NCBI GenBank assembly: GCA_937916085.1
Contig: CALGGO010000060.1
Coordinates: forward strand, 8,545 to 72,544
DNA length: 64,000 nt
Direction: 5' to 3'
Source of the DNA: an uncultured Prevotellaceae bacterium
GTDB lineage: Bacteria > Bacteroidota > Bacteroidia > Bacteroidales > Muribaculaceae
Shown: one piece after another, positions 1-8,966 of the stretch
Position numbering within the stretch: the stretch's first letter is position 1
Layout of the letters: each line of letters opens with the position of its first letter
Made by a program: the position numbers and the translations under genes
The notes under the pieces: model-generated
Seen by the model: only the letters and a program-made list of their open reading frames with translations
The model's database searches: none
Told to the model about the DNA's origin: nothing

Positions 1-2580
1 CTCTTCTTCGCCATGCTCAACAGTCCCATCACGCCAGAAGGTAAGGACACCATTTCTGAACGTCGTTTCCGCAATGGGCGTGGCGACTATGACAACAACA
101 AATTGATGCGTCATGAGGATTTATTTATCAATCCCGATAAGTTTGTGGAACTGGCTAACAAGTATGTACCATTTCTAAATGGTGGTTTGTTCGACTGCTT
201 GGACGACAAGGACAAAGGCATTTATATTGATGCTTTCACAGACCGCAAGGCCATCAGCGACCAGTTGGTGATACCCGACTTTCTATTCTTTGGTGACGAG
301 GTAGGCAAAAACATCGACCTCTCCGATTGGTATGGCGACAAGAAGAAAAAGAAGGTTAGTGCACGGGGTATTATTGACATTCTGAAGCGTTATAACTTCA
401 CCGTTGAAGAAAACACGCCTTTCGACCAAGAAGTATCACTCGACCCAGAGCTATTGGGAAAAGTGTTTGAGAACCTTTTGGCTGCCTACAACCCAGAGAC
501 GCAGACGACTGCCCGCAAGCAGACAGGATCGTTCTATACCCCTCGTGAGATTGTGCAGTACATGGTGGACGAAAGCCTGATAGCCCATCTAAAGCGAACA
601 GTAGGCGAAGCGTTAGAACCAGAATATCGGAAGTTGGTGCAATATACTGATGAGGAACTGAATCTAACCGATGATCAGAAACGCCAGATAATGCAGTCGC
701 TCTATGAATGTAAGGTGCTCGACCCCGCCTGTGGCTCAGGTGCATTCCCAATGGGTATGCTCCAACAGATGGTGCATATCCTAGGACAACTTGACCCCAA
801 CAACGAGCAATGGAAGAATATGATGCTCAACAATGCCATCAGCGAGACATCTGACGCCTACCACAACGCAACAGATGAAGAACGTTCGGAAATCGTTGCC
901 GACATAGAGCGCAGTTTCAACGAGAGTATAAATCGCCCCGACTATGCCCGTAAACTCTACCTGATAGAGAACTGCATCTATGGCGTGGATATCCAGCCCA
1001 TTGCTATCCAAATCAGCAAACTCCGTTTCTTTATTTCCTTGGTGGTTGACCAGAAGACAAACAACAATCCTGTTGACAACTTCGGCATACGTCCTTTGCC
1101 AAACCTCGAGGCAAAGTTTGTAGCGGCAAACACCTTGGTTGGATTAGAGAAACGCGAAACAAACCTCTTTGACTCCGAAACTATCCGCGAAAAAGAAAAG
1201 GAAATGAAAGAGGCGAAGCATCGCATATTTGGAGCAAAAACGGTAAAAACAAAACGTAAATATAAGGAGAAGGTTGAAAGTCTTCGTAATGAAATTACAC
1301 TAATGTTGAAAGAAAGTGGAGCGATTGGTAATATTGAAGCCCGCCAACTTTCAGAATGGGATATGTTTGACCAGAACGCTTCTTCACCATTCTTTGATAG
1401 CGAATGGATGTTTAGTATTAAAGATGGATTTGATATTATTGTAGGTAATCCTCCATACCATCAATTGTCTAAAGACAAATCTGCCCCATTGGCATATAGA
1501 GCCTACTTAAAAAGGAGATACAACACTTCTGGAGGAAGACAAAATACGTTTATTTATTTCACTCATCTTGGTATTGAACTTACGGCTAATAATGGAGTTC
1601 TTTCTTATATTATTCCCAATACGATACTGACGCAAGAATACTATAAGGATACTCGTAAACTATTACTTAAAGAGACATCTCTTCTTAAAGTTGTGTTTTA
1701 CGATAAAATGCCATTCGAAAATGCTGTAGTGGAGAATGTTACCTTTATTGTTTCTAAACACAAACAACCCGATTACGAAATATCGTATTATATTAGTGAT
1801 GTACACTCTGTTGATTATAATTGTACTAAGCAAAAGAGTGAATTTATGACATCACCTATATTTGCTTTTAGCTTCAAGTCAAATAATTTAAATAGCAAGG
1901 TCGCTCTTGACTCCATAAAGCTTAAAGATCTATGCAATATAAATCAAGCTATTGCATTAAAGGGTGACAAGTCACTATCTGTAAAACGAGATAATCCATC
2001 AGGAAAGTACTATAGATTATTAGATGGAAGAAATATAAATAAATATTCAGTAACTTGGACTGGGGAGTATCTTGATTATTGTTTAGAAAGAATTCATTCA
2101 TGCAAAACAAAAACGATTTTCGAAGTTCCTGAAAAACTATTATTTAGAAGAGTATCTGCAAATTTGATATTCACCTATGACAACAACCAATATTATGCTT
2201 TAAACACTATTGTTGTTGTTACGTTAAAAGGAGAGAAATATATTTCACTAAAATATCTTCTCGCCCTTCTTAACTCAAAACTTTTGAATTTCTACTATGT
2301 AACAGAACACAAATCAACAAAGAAAGTTTTTTCTGAGATACAAGCACGTAGCGTTGGAGAACTTCCTATAAAACATGTCTCCCAGAATAAACAACAGGGA
2401 TTCATTTCTTTGGTAGACAAAATCCTAATATCCAAAGAAGAGAATCCACAGGCAGACACAAGCACATTAGAAAACGAGATTGACAAGAAAGTCTATCACC
2501 TCTACGGCCTGACCTACGATGAAGTCCTCATCGTTGATCCAGAGACTCCGATAACAAGAGAAGAATACGAAAAATGTTAA
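1..2580 (+). CDS. Eco57I-type restriction-modification enzyme, 5' truncated by window edge
   Basis: The frame is open from base 1, so the true start lies upstream; the first ATG at 13 is internal. What remains (about 859 residues) is the methyltransferase and specificity part of a type IIG-like fused restriction-modification protein. The SAM-binding motif DPACGSGAFPMG is at bases 721-756 and the catalytic NPPY of an N6-adenine methyltransferase at 1447-1458. The rest, to 2580, should be the target-recognition region; it is clearly more AT-rich than the first 1.2 kb, as expected for a swapped specificity domain. Family members usually carry a nuclease domain at the N-terminus, which is not visible here. 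Followed by a HEPN-like gene and a YgjP-type protease, forming a defence cluster. Family call is firm; recognition sequence cannot be read. Confidence 0.9.
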   Translation, partial: LFFAMLNSPITPEGKDTISERRFRNGRGDYDNNKLMRHEDLFINPDKFVELANKYVPFLNGGLFDCLDDKDKGIYIDAFTDRKAISDQLVIPDFLFFGDEVGKNIDLSDWYGDKKKKKVSARGIIDILKRYNFTVEENTPFDQEVSLDPELLGKVFENLLAAYNPETQTTARKQTGSFYTPREIVQYMVDESLIAHLKRTVGEALEPEYRKLVQYTDEELNLTDDQKRQIMQSLYECKVLDPACGSGAFPMGMLQQMVHILGQLDPNNEQWKNMMLNNAISETSDAYHNATDEERSEIVADIERSFNESINRPDYARKLYLIENCIYGVDIQPIAIQISKLRFFISLVVDQKTNNNPVDNFGIRPLPNLEAKFVAANTLVGLEKRETNLFDSETIREKEKEMKEAKHRIFGAKTVKTKRKYKEKVESLRNEITLMLKESGAIGNIEARQLSEWDMFDQNASSPFFDSEWMFSIKDGFDIIVGNPPYHQLSKDKSAPLAYRAYLKRRYNTSGGRQNTFIYFTHLGIELTANNGVLSYIIPNTILTQEYYKDTRKLLLKETSLLKVVFYDKMPFENAVVENVTFIVSKHKQPDYEISYYISDVHSVDYNCTKQKSEFMTSPIFAFSFKSNNLNSKVALDSIKLKDLCNINQAIALKGDKSLSVKRDNPSGKYYRLLDGRNINKYSVTWTGEYLDYCLERIHSCKTKTIFEVPEKLLFRRVSANLIFTYDNNQYYALNTIVVVTLKGEKYISLKYLLALLNSKLLNFYYVTEHKSTKKVFSEIQARSVGELPIKHVSQNKQQGFISLVDKILISKEENPQADTSTLENEIDKKVYHLYGLTYDEVLIVDPETPITREEYEKC

Positions 2581-2601
2581 AAACCATTTATTCACTTATT
2601 T

Positions 2602-3510
2602 ATGTTAGATAGAGAAATTATTATCCGTCGATTAGCAATAATTAAATACCTCCATAATATTGGCGTGCAACAGTCAATGCAAGTAGAAACTGTTGCTGGT
2701 TTTTCTGTTCTAGCTTTCCATGATTGTGCTGAAATGTTTCTACTGCTTGTTGCTGAAAATAAAGGTGACAATTGTGAGAAGTGGTCTTTTATGGAATTTT
2801 GGAACAAATATCCAGAACTGTCATTAAAAGAATCCATGAGAAATCTTAAGGACAGACGTGTAAGTGTAAAACATAAAGGTCAATTCCCTTCAAAAACCGA
2901 TATTGAAATTAGTCGAGTAACTATTGCAGATTTCTTGGAGCAGAACACTCCGATTCAATTTGGTATAGAATATAAAGACATCTCAGTTTCTGAACTTATT
3001 TCATACAATAACGTTAAAGAATATGTAAGCAAAGCAGAAGTCTTTTATAATGAAAACAAATTATATGAATGTCTGTCTAACTGTAAGATAGCTTTTCTTG
3101 AACTTATGTACACATATGAATCAAGTAAGCATAATCGATTTGGAATTGATAGTTCTATAAGTATTGGAGATAAAATTGGCAATGATTATCAGCTACTTGT
3201 AGGAAATGATGACAGACAGGGCGCAAGATGGTTCAAGGAGGTTACTGAAACTACAAACAAGATGCGTGATTTATTGAAGATAGTTGCCCTTGGTATAGAT
3301 TATAAAAGATATACATATTTTGAAACGATAACTCCCGAAGTTAATGTTTGGTGGGATGAAAGAGGTAAAGAATATGAACCATATCCTCAGGAGTATTATA
3401 AAAATAGCAATCACATACGAGGAGAGGATTGTAGATCTTGTATTAGTTTTGTAATAGATAGCGCTCTTAAGTTACAAGAATTGGATTATGATATTAATAT
3501 TATTAAGTAG
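2602..3510 (+). CDS. Hypothetical protein with HEPN-like motif, next to RM gene
   Basis: A 302-residue protein with no signal peptide or membrane segment. I do not recognise it with certainty. The N-terminal third is helical and contains a conserved-looking helix (residues about 34-50) followed by LKDRRVSVKH; R86-x4-H91 fits the Rx4-6H motif of HEPN ribonucleases, which often sit beside restriction systems. The C-terminal half is helical with no obvious catalytic motif. It starts 21 bp after the methyltransferase stop and shares its AT-rich composition, so the two were probably acquired together. It could be an RNase effector of the locus or an unrelated helical protein; the HEPN reading is inference from one motif. 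Confidence 0.6.
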   Translation: MLDREIIIRRLAIIKYLHNIGVQQSMQVETVAGFSVLAFHDCAEMFLLLVAENKGDNCEKWSFMEFWNKYPELSLKESMRNLKDRRVSVKHKGQFPSKTDIEISRVTIADFLEQNTPIQFGIEYKDISVSELISYNNVKEYVSKAEVFYNENKLYECLSNCKIAFLELMYTYESSKHNRFGIDSSISIGDKIGNDYQLLVGNDDRQGARWFKEVTETTNKMRDLLKIVALGIDYKRYTYFETITPEVNVWWDERGKEYEPYPQEYYKNSNHIRGEDCRSCISFVIDSALKLQELDYDINIIK

Positions 3511-3515
3511 ATATT

Positions 3516-3608
3516 ATGTCACGACTCAGCGATTTATACAAGGCAATGGAAACGTTGCGGAAAGAAGGTCTCTCCTTGAATGAAGATTTGGAGCGGCATA
3601 TAAGCTAA
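3516..3608 (+). pseudogene. Short broken gene between HEPN-like gene and YgjP-type protease
   Basis: An ATG five bases after the preceding stop opens a 30-codon frame (MSRLSDLYKAMETLRK...) that ends at TAA 3606-3608. Reading on in frame gives S-stop-L-E-stop-E before the next gene. Both stops are TAA and each is one G-to-T change from GAA (Glu), so the frame looks like the start of a longer Glu-rich helical protein that has lost its reading frame and most of its body. I believe Bacteroidales RM loci often carry a longer protein with this N-terminus, but that is memory, not something shown here. Confidence 0.45.
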
Positions 3609-3620
3609 CTGGAATAAGAA

Positions 3621-4322
3621 ATGTTTTATCTCGACGACAAGGAATTTGGCAGGGTGTTCATCTCGGTGCGCAGCAATATGCGCAACGTCACCATGCGGTG
3701 GAAGGGTGGCAGCCTGTATATGAATGTGCCTCCTGGAGTATCAAAGGAGCATTTGGAACAGGTGCTCGACGAGATGCGGCCTAAACTGCGTCAGGGGCAG
3801 ACTAAAGACGAACTGTCCTACCACATCGGGCAGGAGATAGAGTGCTACGGTTTCAAAATAGTGATTGGCGAGCAGGCAAGGTATCACGACAAGATAATTT
3901 TCAGCAAGAGCGATAATGTGGTGACAGCCAGTGTGCCACATGGCATTGACCTCACCACCCGCAGCAGCAAGCAGTGGATATCAAGAGCTTTGAAAACAGT
4001 GGCTCACAACGAAGCCGCAAGGCTGCTGTCGCTGGCACAAAGTGTAACAGCGCGGCTGGGCGTGGCTCCCGAACGGTTTGAGATAGGGCGCGGGCTGCGC
4101 AAACTAGGACACTGCACTCCCAAGCGCGTCATCCAGCTCTCGGCAAACCTTGTGTTCCTGCCCAAAGAGCTTATTGAATACATTATCTGCCACGAACTCG
4201 CCCACCTTACCCACATGAACCACTCCCCGCAATTCCACGCACTTGTTAATAAATACGTCAACGGCCAAGAAAAAGCCCTCGAACGTAAGTTGAGAGCTTT
4301 TCAATGGCCTGTGATAAGGTAG
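3621..4322 (+). CDS. YgjP/DUF45-type zinc metallopeptidase
   Basis: A 233-residue member of the YgjP-like (DUF45) SprT-related metallopeptidases. The zinc site is HELAH at residues 191-195, followed by MNHSP with H201 as probable third ligand. The N-terminal part (residues 1-90) is the usual beta-rich leader. These proteins are cytoplasmic and are frequently encoded at the end of type I and type IIG restriction loci, as here; their substrate is unknown. The start ATG at 3621 lies 12 bp after the broken small frame. Base composition is back to that of the core genome, unlike the two genes before it. Confidence 0.85.
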   Translation: MFYLDDKEFGRVFISVRSNMRNVTMRWKGGSLYMNVPPGVSKEHLEQVLDEMRPKLRQGQTKDELSYHIGQEIECYGFKIVIGEQARYHDKIIFSKSDNVVTASVPHGIDLTTRSSKQWISRALKTVAHNEAARLLSLAQSVTARLGVAPERFEIGRGLRKLGHCTPKRVIQLSANLVFLPKELIEYIICHELAHLTHMNHSPQFHALVNKYVNGQEKALERKLRAFQWPVIR

Positions 4323-4440
4323 ATAGTTCACAGTTAAGAGTTCTGCATTGAGTTCTTTTTTCACTATATCCTGCCGCAAACGGCAAAAAACACCCCTATT
4401 CGGCAGAATATACACCATTTCGTAATGAAAGATTTGGGGT

Positions 4441-7278
4441 TTAGTGTGCGTCGAGCCAGTTGGTGGCGGTGCCGTGGCTGGCGGTGAGGCGCACACGGCC
4501 GTGGTAGGCGTTTTCCATCTCGCTGACAACGATTTGAGTCACTTTCTCGAGTTCGTTGGGAATTACGTCAAAGTTCAACTCGTCATGCACTTGGAGTATC
4601 ATTTTTGATCGGATGCCCTCCTGCTCAAAGCGGCGATAGATGGCTATCATGGCAATCTTGATGACGTCGGCAGCGGTGCCCTGGATAGGGGCGTTGACGG
4701 CGTTGCGCTCGCTGAAGCTGCGCACCACAGCGTTGCGCGAGTTGATGTCGGGCAGCATGCGTCGGCGGCCAAATAGCGTGGTCACATAGCCTTTCTCCCT
4801 AGCCTGCGCCACACTCCGCTCTATATATTCCTTCACCTTGGGGAAGGTCTCAAAATATCCGTCAATCAGCATCTTAGCCTCGCTGCGAGGGATGTTGAGC
4901 CGCTGACTCAACCCGAATGCCGAGATGCCGTAGAGGATGCCGAAGTTGGCGGTCTTAGCCTTGCGGCGCTGGTCGCCAGTCACCTTGTCGAGGTCCTCAT
5001 GATAGATTTTAGCGGCGGTGATGGCGTGGATGTCCTCATCGTGGGCAAAGGCGTCGAGCATGGTGGTGTCGTTGCTCAGGTCGGCAACGAGGCGCAGCTC
5101 AATCTGCGAGTAGTCGGCGCTGAAGAACACATTGCCGTCGGCAGGGATGAAGGCGCGGCGTATCTCCTTGCCGTCGTCACTACGCACGGGGATATTCTGC
5201 AAGTTAGGATTGGTGGATGAGAGGCGCCCTGTGGCGGTGACGGTCTGGTTATAGGTGGTGTGGATGCGTCCTGTGCGGGGATTTACAAGTGCCGGCAGGG
5301 CATTGACGTAGGTAGAGAGGAGTTTGCGCAGTCCTCGCAACTCCAAAATTTTATCAACCAACGGATGCCGGTCGCGCAGCTTCATCAGCACCTCCTCGGT
5401 AGTGGAGTACTGACCTGTCTTAGTCTTCTTGGCTTTGGCATCGATTTTCAGATGCCCGAACAGCACCTCACCCACCTGTGCCGGCGAAGCGGTGTTTAAC
5501 TCCATTCCCGCCAACTCGTGGCACTCATGGTCGAGGGCGTTGACCTGCTCGGAGAGTTTTACCGAATACTCGGCGAGCGCTTTCTCGTCGATGCGCGCGC
5601 CCGCCAGCTCCATGCTCGCCAACACTCTCACGAGTGGCATCTCAATGTCGGTGAGCAGATGCGTCATACCCTTGTCTTCCAGGCGTTTGTCGAGCTTGGG
5701 TTTCAGAGCGAGGGAGAGGTCTGCCATCTCGCATGCCCAGTTGATTAGCTTCTCGGGTTTTACCTCTGCAAACTTCCTCTGCTTTTTGCCCTTTGCTCCT
5801 ATCAGGCTCTCCATGTTGATAGCCTGATAGTTGCATATTTCCTCGGCGATAAAACGGGTGCTGTGACTGCGCTCGGGCTGGAGCAGATAGTGGGCAACGG
5901 CGGTGTCGTAGTAGTCGCCACGATAGTTGATGCCCACATTGCTGAGCATCACGATGTCGCGCTTGATGTCGTTGCTCACCAGCTGCACCCTGCCGTCGAA
6001 GAGCGGCGACACGGCGCTCATCATCCATCCCATGTCGTCGAGGGGCATAAAGGCGGCATGATAGCGCTCGCTGCTCACAGCAATGCCCACGAGGTGGGCG
6101 CGCATGGCTTCCTCGCCGTCGGCGACGAGGCACACGCCCACTGGCTCGCCAGCGGCAACGAGTTTCTCCACAAGCTGTGCTGCCTCGCTGTCATCGGCAA
6201 CAAGGCGGTAGTCATGCTCATGCGAGTCGATGTTGTCCATCTCCAGCACTGGCGGCTCCTGCTCGGCGATGTCTTTGGTGTCGAGGTCGTCGAAGAGCGA
6301 CGGAAGCAACGGGTTCTTCTTGGGATGGTTCAAAATCTCAAGCTCGGCTCTCGACACATCTTTCAGGGCCTCGGCAGGCGCTGGCGCGTTCTTTACTCCC
6401 ACATTGGCCTCGCCATGCTCGATGATGCGCACCGCCAGGGTGCGGAATTCCAATTCCTTAAACACCTTAGCCAACGCATGCATATTGGCAGGCTTGCGTC
6501 GCAGCAGCTCCTCGTCCCACTCCACCGGCACATCGGTCTTGATAGTGGCAAGGAACTTCGAGAACTTGATTTGCTCCACATTCTCGGTGACCTTGCGCTG
6601 TAATGCACCTTTGAGTTGGTCGGTATTGGCGAGAAGGTTCTCCACCGAGCCAAACTCGTGCACCAGCTTCTTGGCGGTTACCTCTCCCACGCCTGGGCAG
6701 CCAGGGATATTGTCAACGGCATCGCCCTGAAGAGCCAACAAGTCAATGACTTGCAGTGGACTGGTGAAGCCATATTTCGCATTTATCTCCTTGATGCCTA
6801 AGATTTCAGCCTCACCGCCTCGGCGTGCGGGATGGTAGATTTTCACCTTCTCGTTGACGAGCTGCCCAAAGTCCTTGTCGGGAGTCATCATGTAGGTCTC
6901 AAAACCCTGCTCGCTAGCCACATGTGCCAGGGTGCCTATAACGTCGTCGGCTTCATAGCCTGGCACCTCAATCACGGGGATGTTGTAAGCCTCGATGATG
7001 CGCTTGATGTAGGGCACAGCGGTTTTGATGTCTTCGGGAGTCTCGTCACGGTTGGCTTTATACTCTTTATATGCCTCATGGCGGAAGGTGCCGCCTGGCG
7101 GGTCGAAGCACACGGCGATGTGCGTGGGTTGCTCCTTCTTGAGGACATCTTGCAGCGAGTTGACAAACCCGAAGATTGCCGACGTGTTAATGCCACTGGA
7201 CGTAAACCGCGGGTTGCGCATGAGAGCATAATAAGCCCTGAAAATCATTGCGTAAGCATCAAGGAGAAAAAGCTTCAT
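4441..7278 (-). CDS. polA: DNA polymerase I
   Basis: A 945-residue family A DNA polymerase for gap filling and Okazaki fragment processing. The N-terminal 5'-3' exonuclease domain (about 1-290) is intact by eye. The polymerase domain (about 560-945) has motif A DYSQIELR (D722), motif B RRKAKTANFGILYG and motif C QVHDELNFDV. The middle 3'-5' exonuclease-like domain appears inactive: the DxE of motif I aligns with C383 and V385 (in VGVCLVADG), and the Tyr/Asp of motif III (YACED in active enzymes) are W and M in WACEM. Proofreading is therefore probably lost. The ATG at 7278 is preceded directly by a heptad array ending in TAATTATG. Confidence 0.97.
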   Translation of the reverse strand: MKLFLLDAYAMIFRAYYALMRNPRFTSSGINTSAIFGFVNSLQDVLKKEQPTHIAVCFDPPGGTFRHEAYKEYKANRDETPEDIKTAVPYIKRIIEAYNIPVIEVPGYEADDVIGTLAHVASEQGFETYMMTPDKDFGQLVNEKVKIYHPARRGGEAEILGIKEINAKYGFTSPLQVIDLLALQGDAVDNIPGCPGVGEVTAKKLVHEFGSVENLLANTDQLKGALQRKVTENVEQIKFSKFLATIKTDVPVEWDEELLRRKPANMHALAKVFKELEFRTLAVRIIEHGEANVGVKNAPAPAEALKDVSRAELEILNHPKKNPLLPSLFDDLDTKDIAEQEPPVLEMDNIDSHEHDYRLVADDSEAAQLVEKLVAAGEPVGVCLVADGEEAMRAHLVGIAVSSERYHAAFMPLDDMGWMMSAVSPLFDGRVQLVSNDIKRDIVMLSNVGINYRGDYYDTAVAHYLLQPERSHSTRFIAEEICNYQAINMESLIGAKGKKQRKFAEVKPEKLINWACEMADLSLALKPKLDKRLEDKGMTHLLTDIEMPLVRVLASMELAGARIDEKALAEYSVKLSEQVNALDHECHELAGMELNTASPAQVGEVLFGHLKIDAKAKKTKTGQYSTTEEVLMKLRDRHPLVDKILELRGLRKLLSTYVNALPALVNPRTGRIHTTYNQTVTATGRLSSTNPNLQNIPVRSDDGKEIRRAFIPADGNVFFSADYSQIELRLVADLSNDTTMLDAFAHDEDIHAITAAKIYHEDLDKVTGDQRRKAKTANFGILYGISAFGLSQRLNIPRSEAKMLIDGYFETFPKVKEYIERSVAQAREKGYVTTLFGRRRMLPDINSRNAVVRSFSERNAVNAPIQGTAADVIKIAMIAIYRRFEQEGIRSKMILQVHDELNFDVIPNELEKVTQIVVSEMENAYHGRVRLTASHGTATNWLDAH

Positions 7279-7283
7279 AATTA

Positions 7284-7596
7284 GTTCATAGTTAAGAGTT
7301 AAGAGTTCACAGTTGTCAGTTAAGAGTTCACAGTTGTCAGTTAAGAGTTCACAGTTGTCAGTTCAGAGTTCACAGTTGTCAGTTCAGAGTTCACAGTTAA
7401 GAGTTCAGAGTTCATAGTTAAGAGTTAAGAGTTCACAGTTGTCAGTTCAGAGTTCACAGTTAAGAGTTCAGAGTTCACAGTTAAGAGTTCAGAGTTCATA
7501 GTTCATAGTTAATAGTTAAGAGTTCAGAGTTCACAGTTGTCAGTTCAGAGTTCAAAGCAACTAAAAACTATGAACTCTGAACTATAAACTGTGAAC
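7284..7596. repeat. Heptad array: 39 in-phase GTTNNNA units plus five inverted units
   Basis: Bases 7284-7556 read as 39 consecutive 7-bp words of the form GTTNNNA with no phase slip. The main words are GTTCACA, GTTCAGA, GTTAAGA, GTTGTCA and GTTCATA, with single GTTAATA and GTTCAAA. Bases 7562-7596 hold five words of the reverse-complement form TNNNAAC (TAAAAAC, TATGAAC, TCTGAAC, TATAAAC, TGTGAAC), so the transcript could fold back on itself. On the coding strand the array ends beside the polA start codon; the inverted block abuts the deoC stop. The same words occur at many other intergenic sites in this window. Confidence 0.95.
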
Positions 7597-7598
7597 TT

Positions 7599-8495
7599 TT
7601 AAAACACATTCTTGTCGGTGCCTGTGAAGGACTGGAAGAGGGCGTTGGCGAGGCTGGAAGCGCCGATGCGGAAGTAGCGGTTGTCGAGCCATTTCTCGCC
7701 GAGCACCTCTTTCACGATGGTGTAGTACTTCACTGCGTCCTCGGTGGTGCGGATGCCGCCTGCCGCCTTGAAGCCCACCATCACGCCATGCTTCTCGTAG
7801 TACTCCTTGATACACTGGCACATCACGTAGGCGGCCTCGAGCGAAGCGCCGGGATAAATCTTGCCGGTAGAGGTCTTGATGAAGTCGGCGCCCGAGTACA
7901 TCGCCAGGATTGATGCCTTCTTGATGTTGGCGGCAGTCTCCAGGCAGCCAGTCTCGAGGATCACCTTGAGCATCTTGCCGTGGCAAGCGTGCTTAATCTC
8001 GCTGATCTCGTCGCACAGCTCCTCGTAGGCCTCATCGAGGAAGTAGCCCATATTGATGACGATATCCACCTCGTCGGCGCCGTCGGCAACGGCAAGGGCG
8101 GTCTCGGCGATTTTGGTCTCCAGATGTGCCTGCGAAGCGGGGAAGCTGGCGCTGCACACCACCACATCCACGTCGCTCACCTCAAGGTTAGCGCGCACCA
8201 CCTGGGCGAAGTTGCTATACACGCATATTCCCGCCACGTTCTTGTAGTCGGGATAGTTGCGCCAGTATTCGTTCACCTTTTGGGTGAAAGCTGCCACGCT
8301 GCGCTCGCTGTCGGTAGTGCTCAATGTGGTGAGGTCCACCGTGTTAAGCAGGAACTCCTGCACCTCGCGGGTGTTGTTCTCGGCGGCGTGCTCCTCGATG
8401 ATTTTTGCCACTTCGGCCTTTACCTTAGCGTCGTCTTCAGTCACGTTGCTGCCATTGATAGCAGCCAAATACTTGTTTTCAATTTTTTCTGCCAT
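7599..8495 (-). CDS. deoC: Deoxyribose-phosphate aldolase
   Basis: A 298-residue class I aldolase that splits 2-deoxyribose-5-phosphate into acetaldehyde and glyceraldehyde-3-phosphate in deoxynucleoside catabolism. The Schiff-base lysine is K207 in DFIKTSTGK, and the second lysine of the active site lies in GFKAAGGIR. Length and motifs match the long DeoC subfamily. Its leader contains four TCTAGA words at exact 9-bp spacing and ends CAACTATTATG. In Bacteroidales deoC commonly sits with mazG-like and dtd genes, as here (8890-8555 and 10339-9887, same strand). Confidence 0.96.
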   Translation of the reverse strand: MAEKIENKYLAAINGSNVTEDDAKVKAEVAKIIEEHAAENNTREVQEFLLNTVDLTTLSTTDSERSVAAFTQKVNEYWRNYPDYKNVAGICVYSNFAQVVRANLEVSDVDVVVCSASFPASQAHLETKIAETALAVADGADEVDIVINMGYFLDEAYEELCDEISEIKHACHGKMLKVILETGCLETAANIKKASILAMYSGADFIKTSTGKIYPGASLEAAYVMCQCIKEYYEKHGVMVGFKAAGGIRTTEDAVKYYTIVKEVLGEKWLDNRYFRIGASSLANALFQSFTGTDKNVF

Positions 8496-8509
8496 AATAG
8501 TTGTTTTTT

Positions 8510-8550
8510 TCTAGACTTTCTAGATTATCTAGATATTCTAGACTTCTAGG
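8510..8550 (-). repeat. Nonamer leader array (TCTAGANNN) before deoC
   Basis: TCTAGA starts at 8510, 8519, 8528 and 8537, an exact 9-bp period, with a fifth degenerate copy (TCTAGG) at 8545. It lies in the short space between mazG and deoC and would form the 5' leader of deoC. The same TCTAGA 9-bp grammar recurs at 16767-16808 before the SPFH gene. Confidence 0.85.
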
Positions 8551-8554
8551 GTTA

Positions 8555-8890
8555 CTATTTCTGCTTTATTAATTTGTCATTCTCAATGTGGCGAGAGGCG
8601 TCGCGGGCGGTTTTCTTGGCGAAGTTGCGTTGCAGAGCCTCGTCGAGGTTGATGCCCGTCTGGTTGGCGAGGCACATCACCACCCACAGCACGTCGGCGA
8701 GCTCGTCGCCCAGGTCACGGTCCTCGTCGCTGGGTTTGCACGACTGCTCGCCATAACGCCTGGCGATGATGCGCGCCACCTCGCCCACTTCCTCGCTGAG
8801 TATTGCCATGTTGGTCAACTCATTGAAGTAGCGCACCCCGTAGGTCTTAATCCACTGGTCCACGCGCTCCTGCGCCTCGTTAATAGTCAT
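8555..8890 (-). CDS. MazG-like nucleotide pyrophosphohydrolase
   Basis: A 111-residue all-alpha NTP pyrophosphohydrolase of the MazG fold. The metal-binding pattern is visible as SEEVGEVAR (EExxE) followed by GDELADVLW (ExxD). Single-domain members hydrolyse non-canonical or excess NTPs; the exact substrate is not readable. Start codon: ATG at 8890 lies inside a heptad array (words CGACAAC, TGATAAC, TGACAAC, then TGATGAC which contains the ATG, then TATTAAC), so the array supplies the first codons. Confidence 0.92.
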   Translation of the reverse strand: MTINEAQERVDQWIKTYGVRYFNELTNMAILSEEVGEVARIIARRYGEQSCKPSDEDRDLGDELADVLWVVMCLANQTGINLDEALQRNFAKKTARDASRHIENDKLIKQK

Positions 8891-8930
8891 CAGTTGTCAG
8901 TTATCAGTTGTCGGTTTCTTGATGAACAAG
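8888..8930 (-). repeat. Heptad leader array flush with mazG start, plus shared hairpin word
   Basis: On the coding strand three to four TNNNAAC heptads run into the mazG ATG. Just upstream (8922-8955) is a segment containing AAGCTGACGCTT that recurs almost unchanged at 44722-44755, upstream of the 43283-44695 gene. Confidence 0.75.
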
Positions 8931-8966
8931 CTGACGCTTGCACTACAGAACACGACAGATTATATT

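Noticed and set aside
4365..4395. TGCCGcaaaCGGCA hairpin between the YgjP gene and polA as terminator
   Set aside because: The stem is only five pairs and the A/T run is on the wrong side for both genes; evidence too weak to list.
7284..7596. CRISPR-like array
   Set aside because: The units are 7 bp with no spacers and no cas genes are present.
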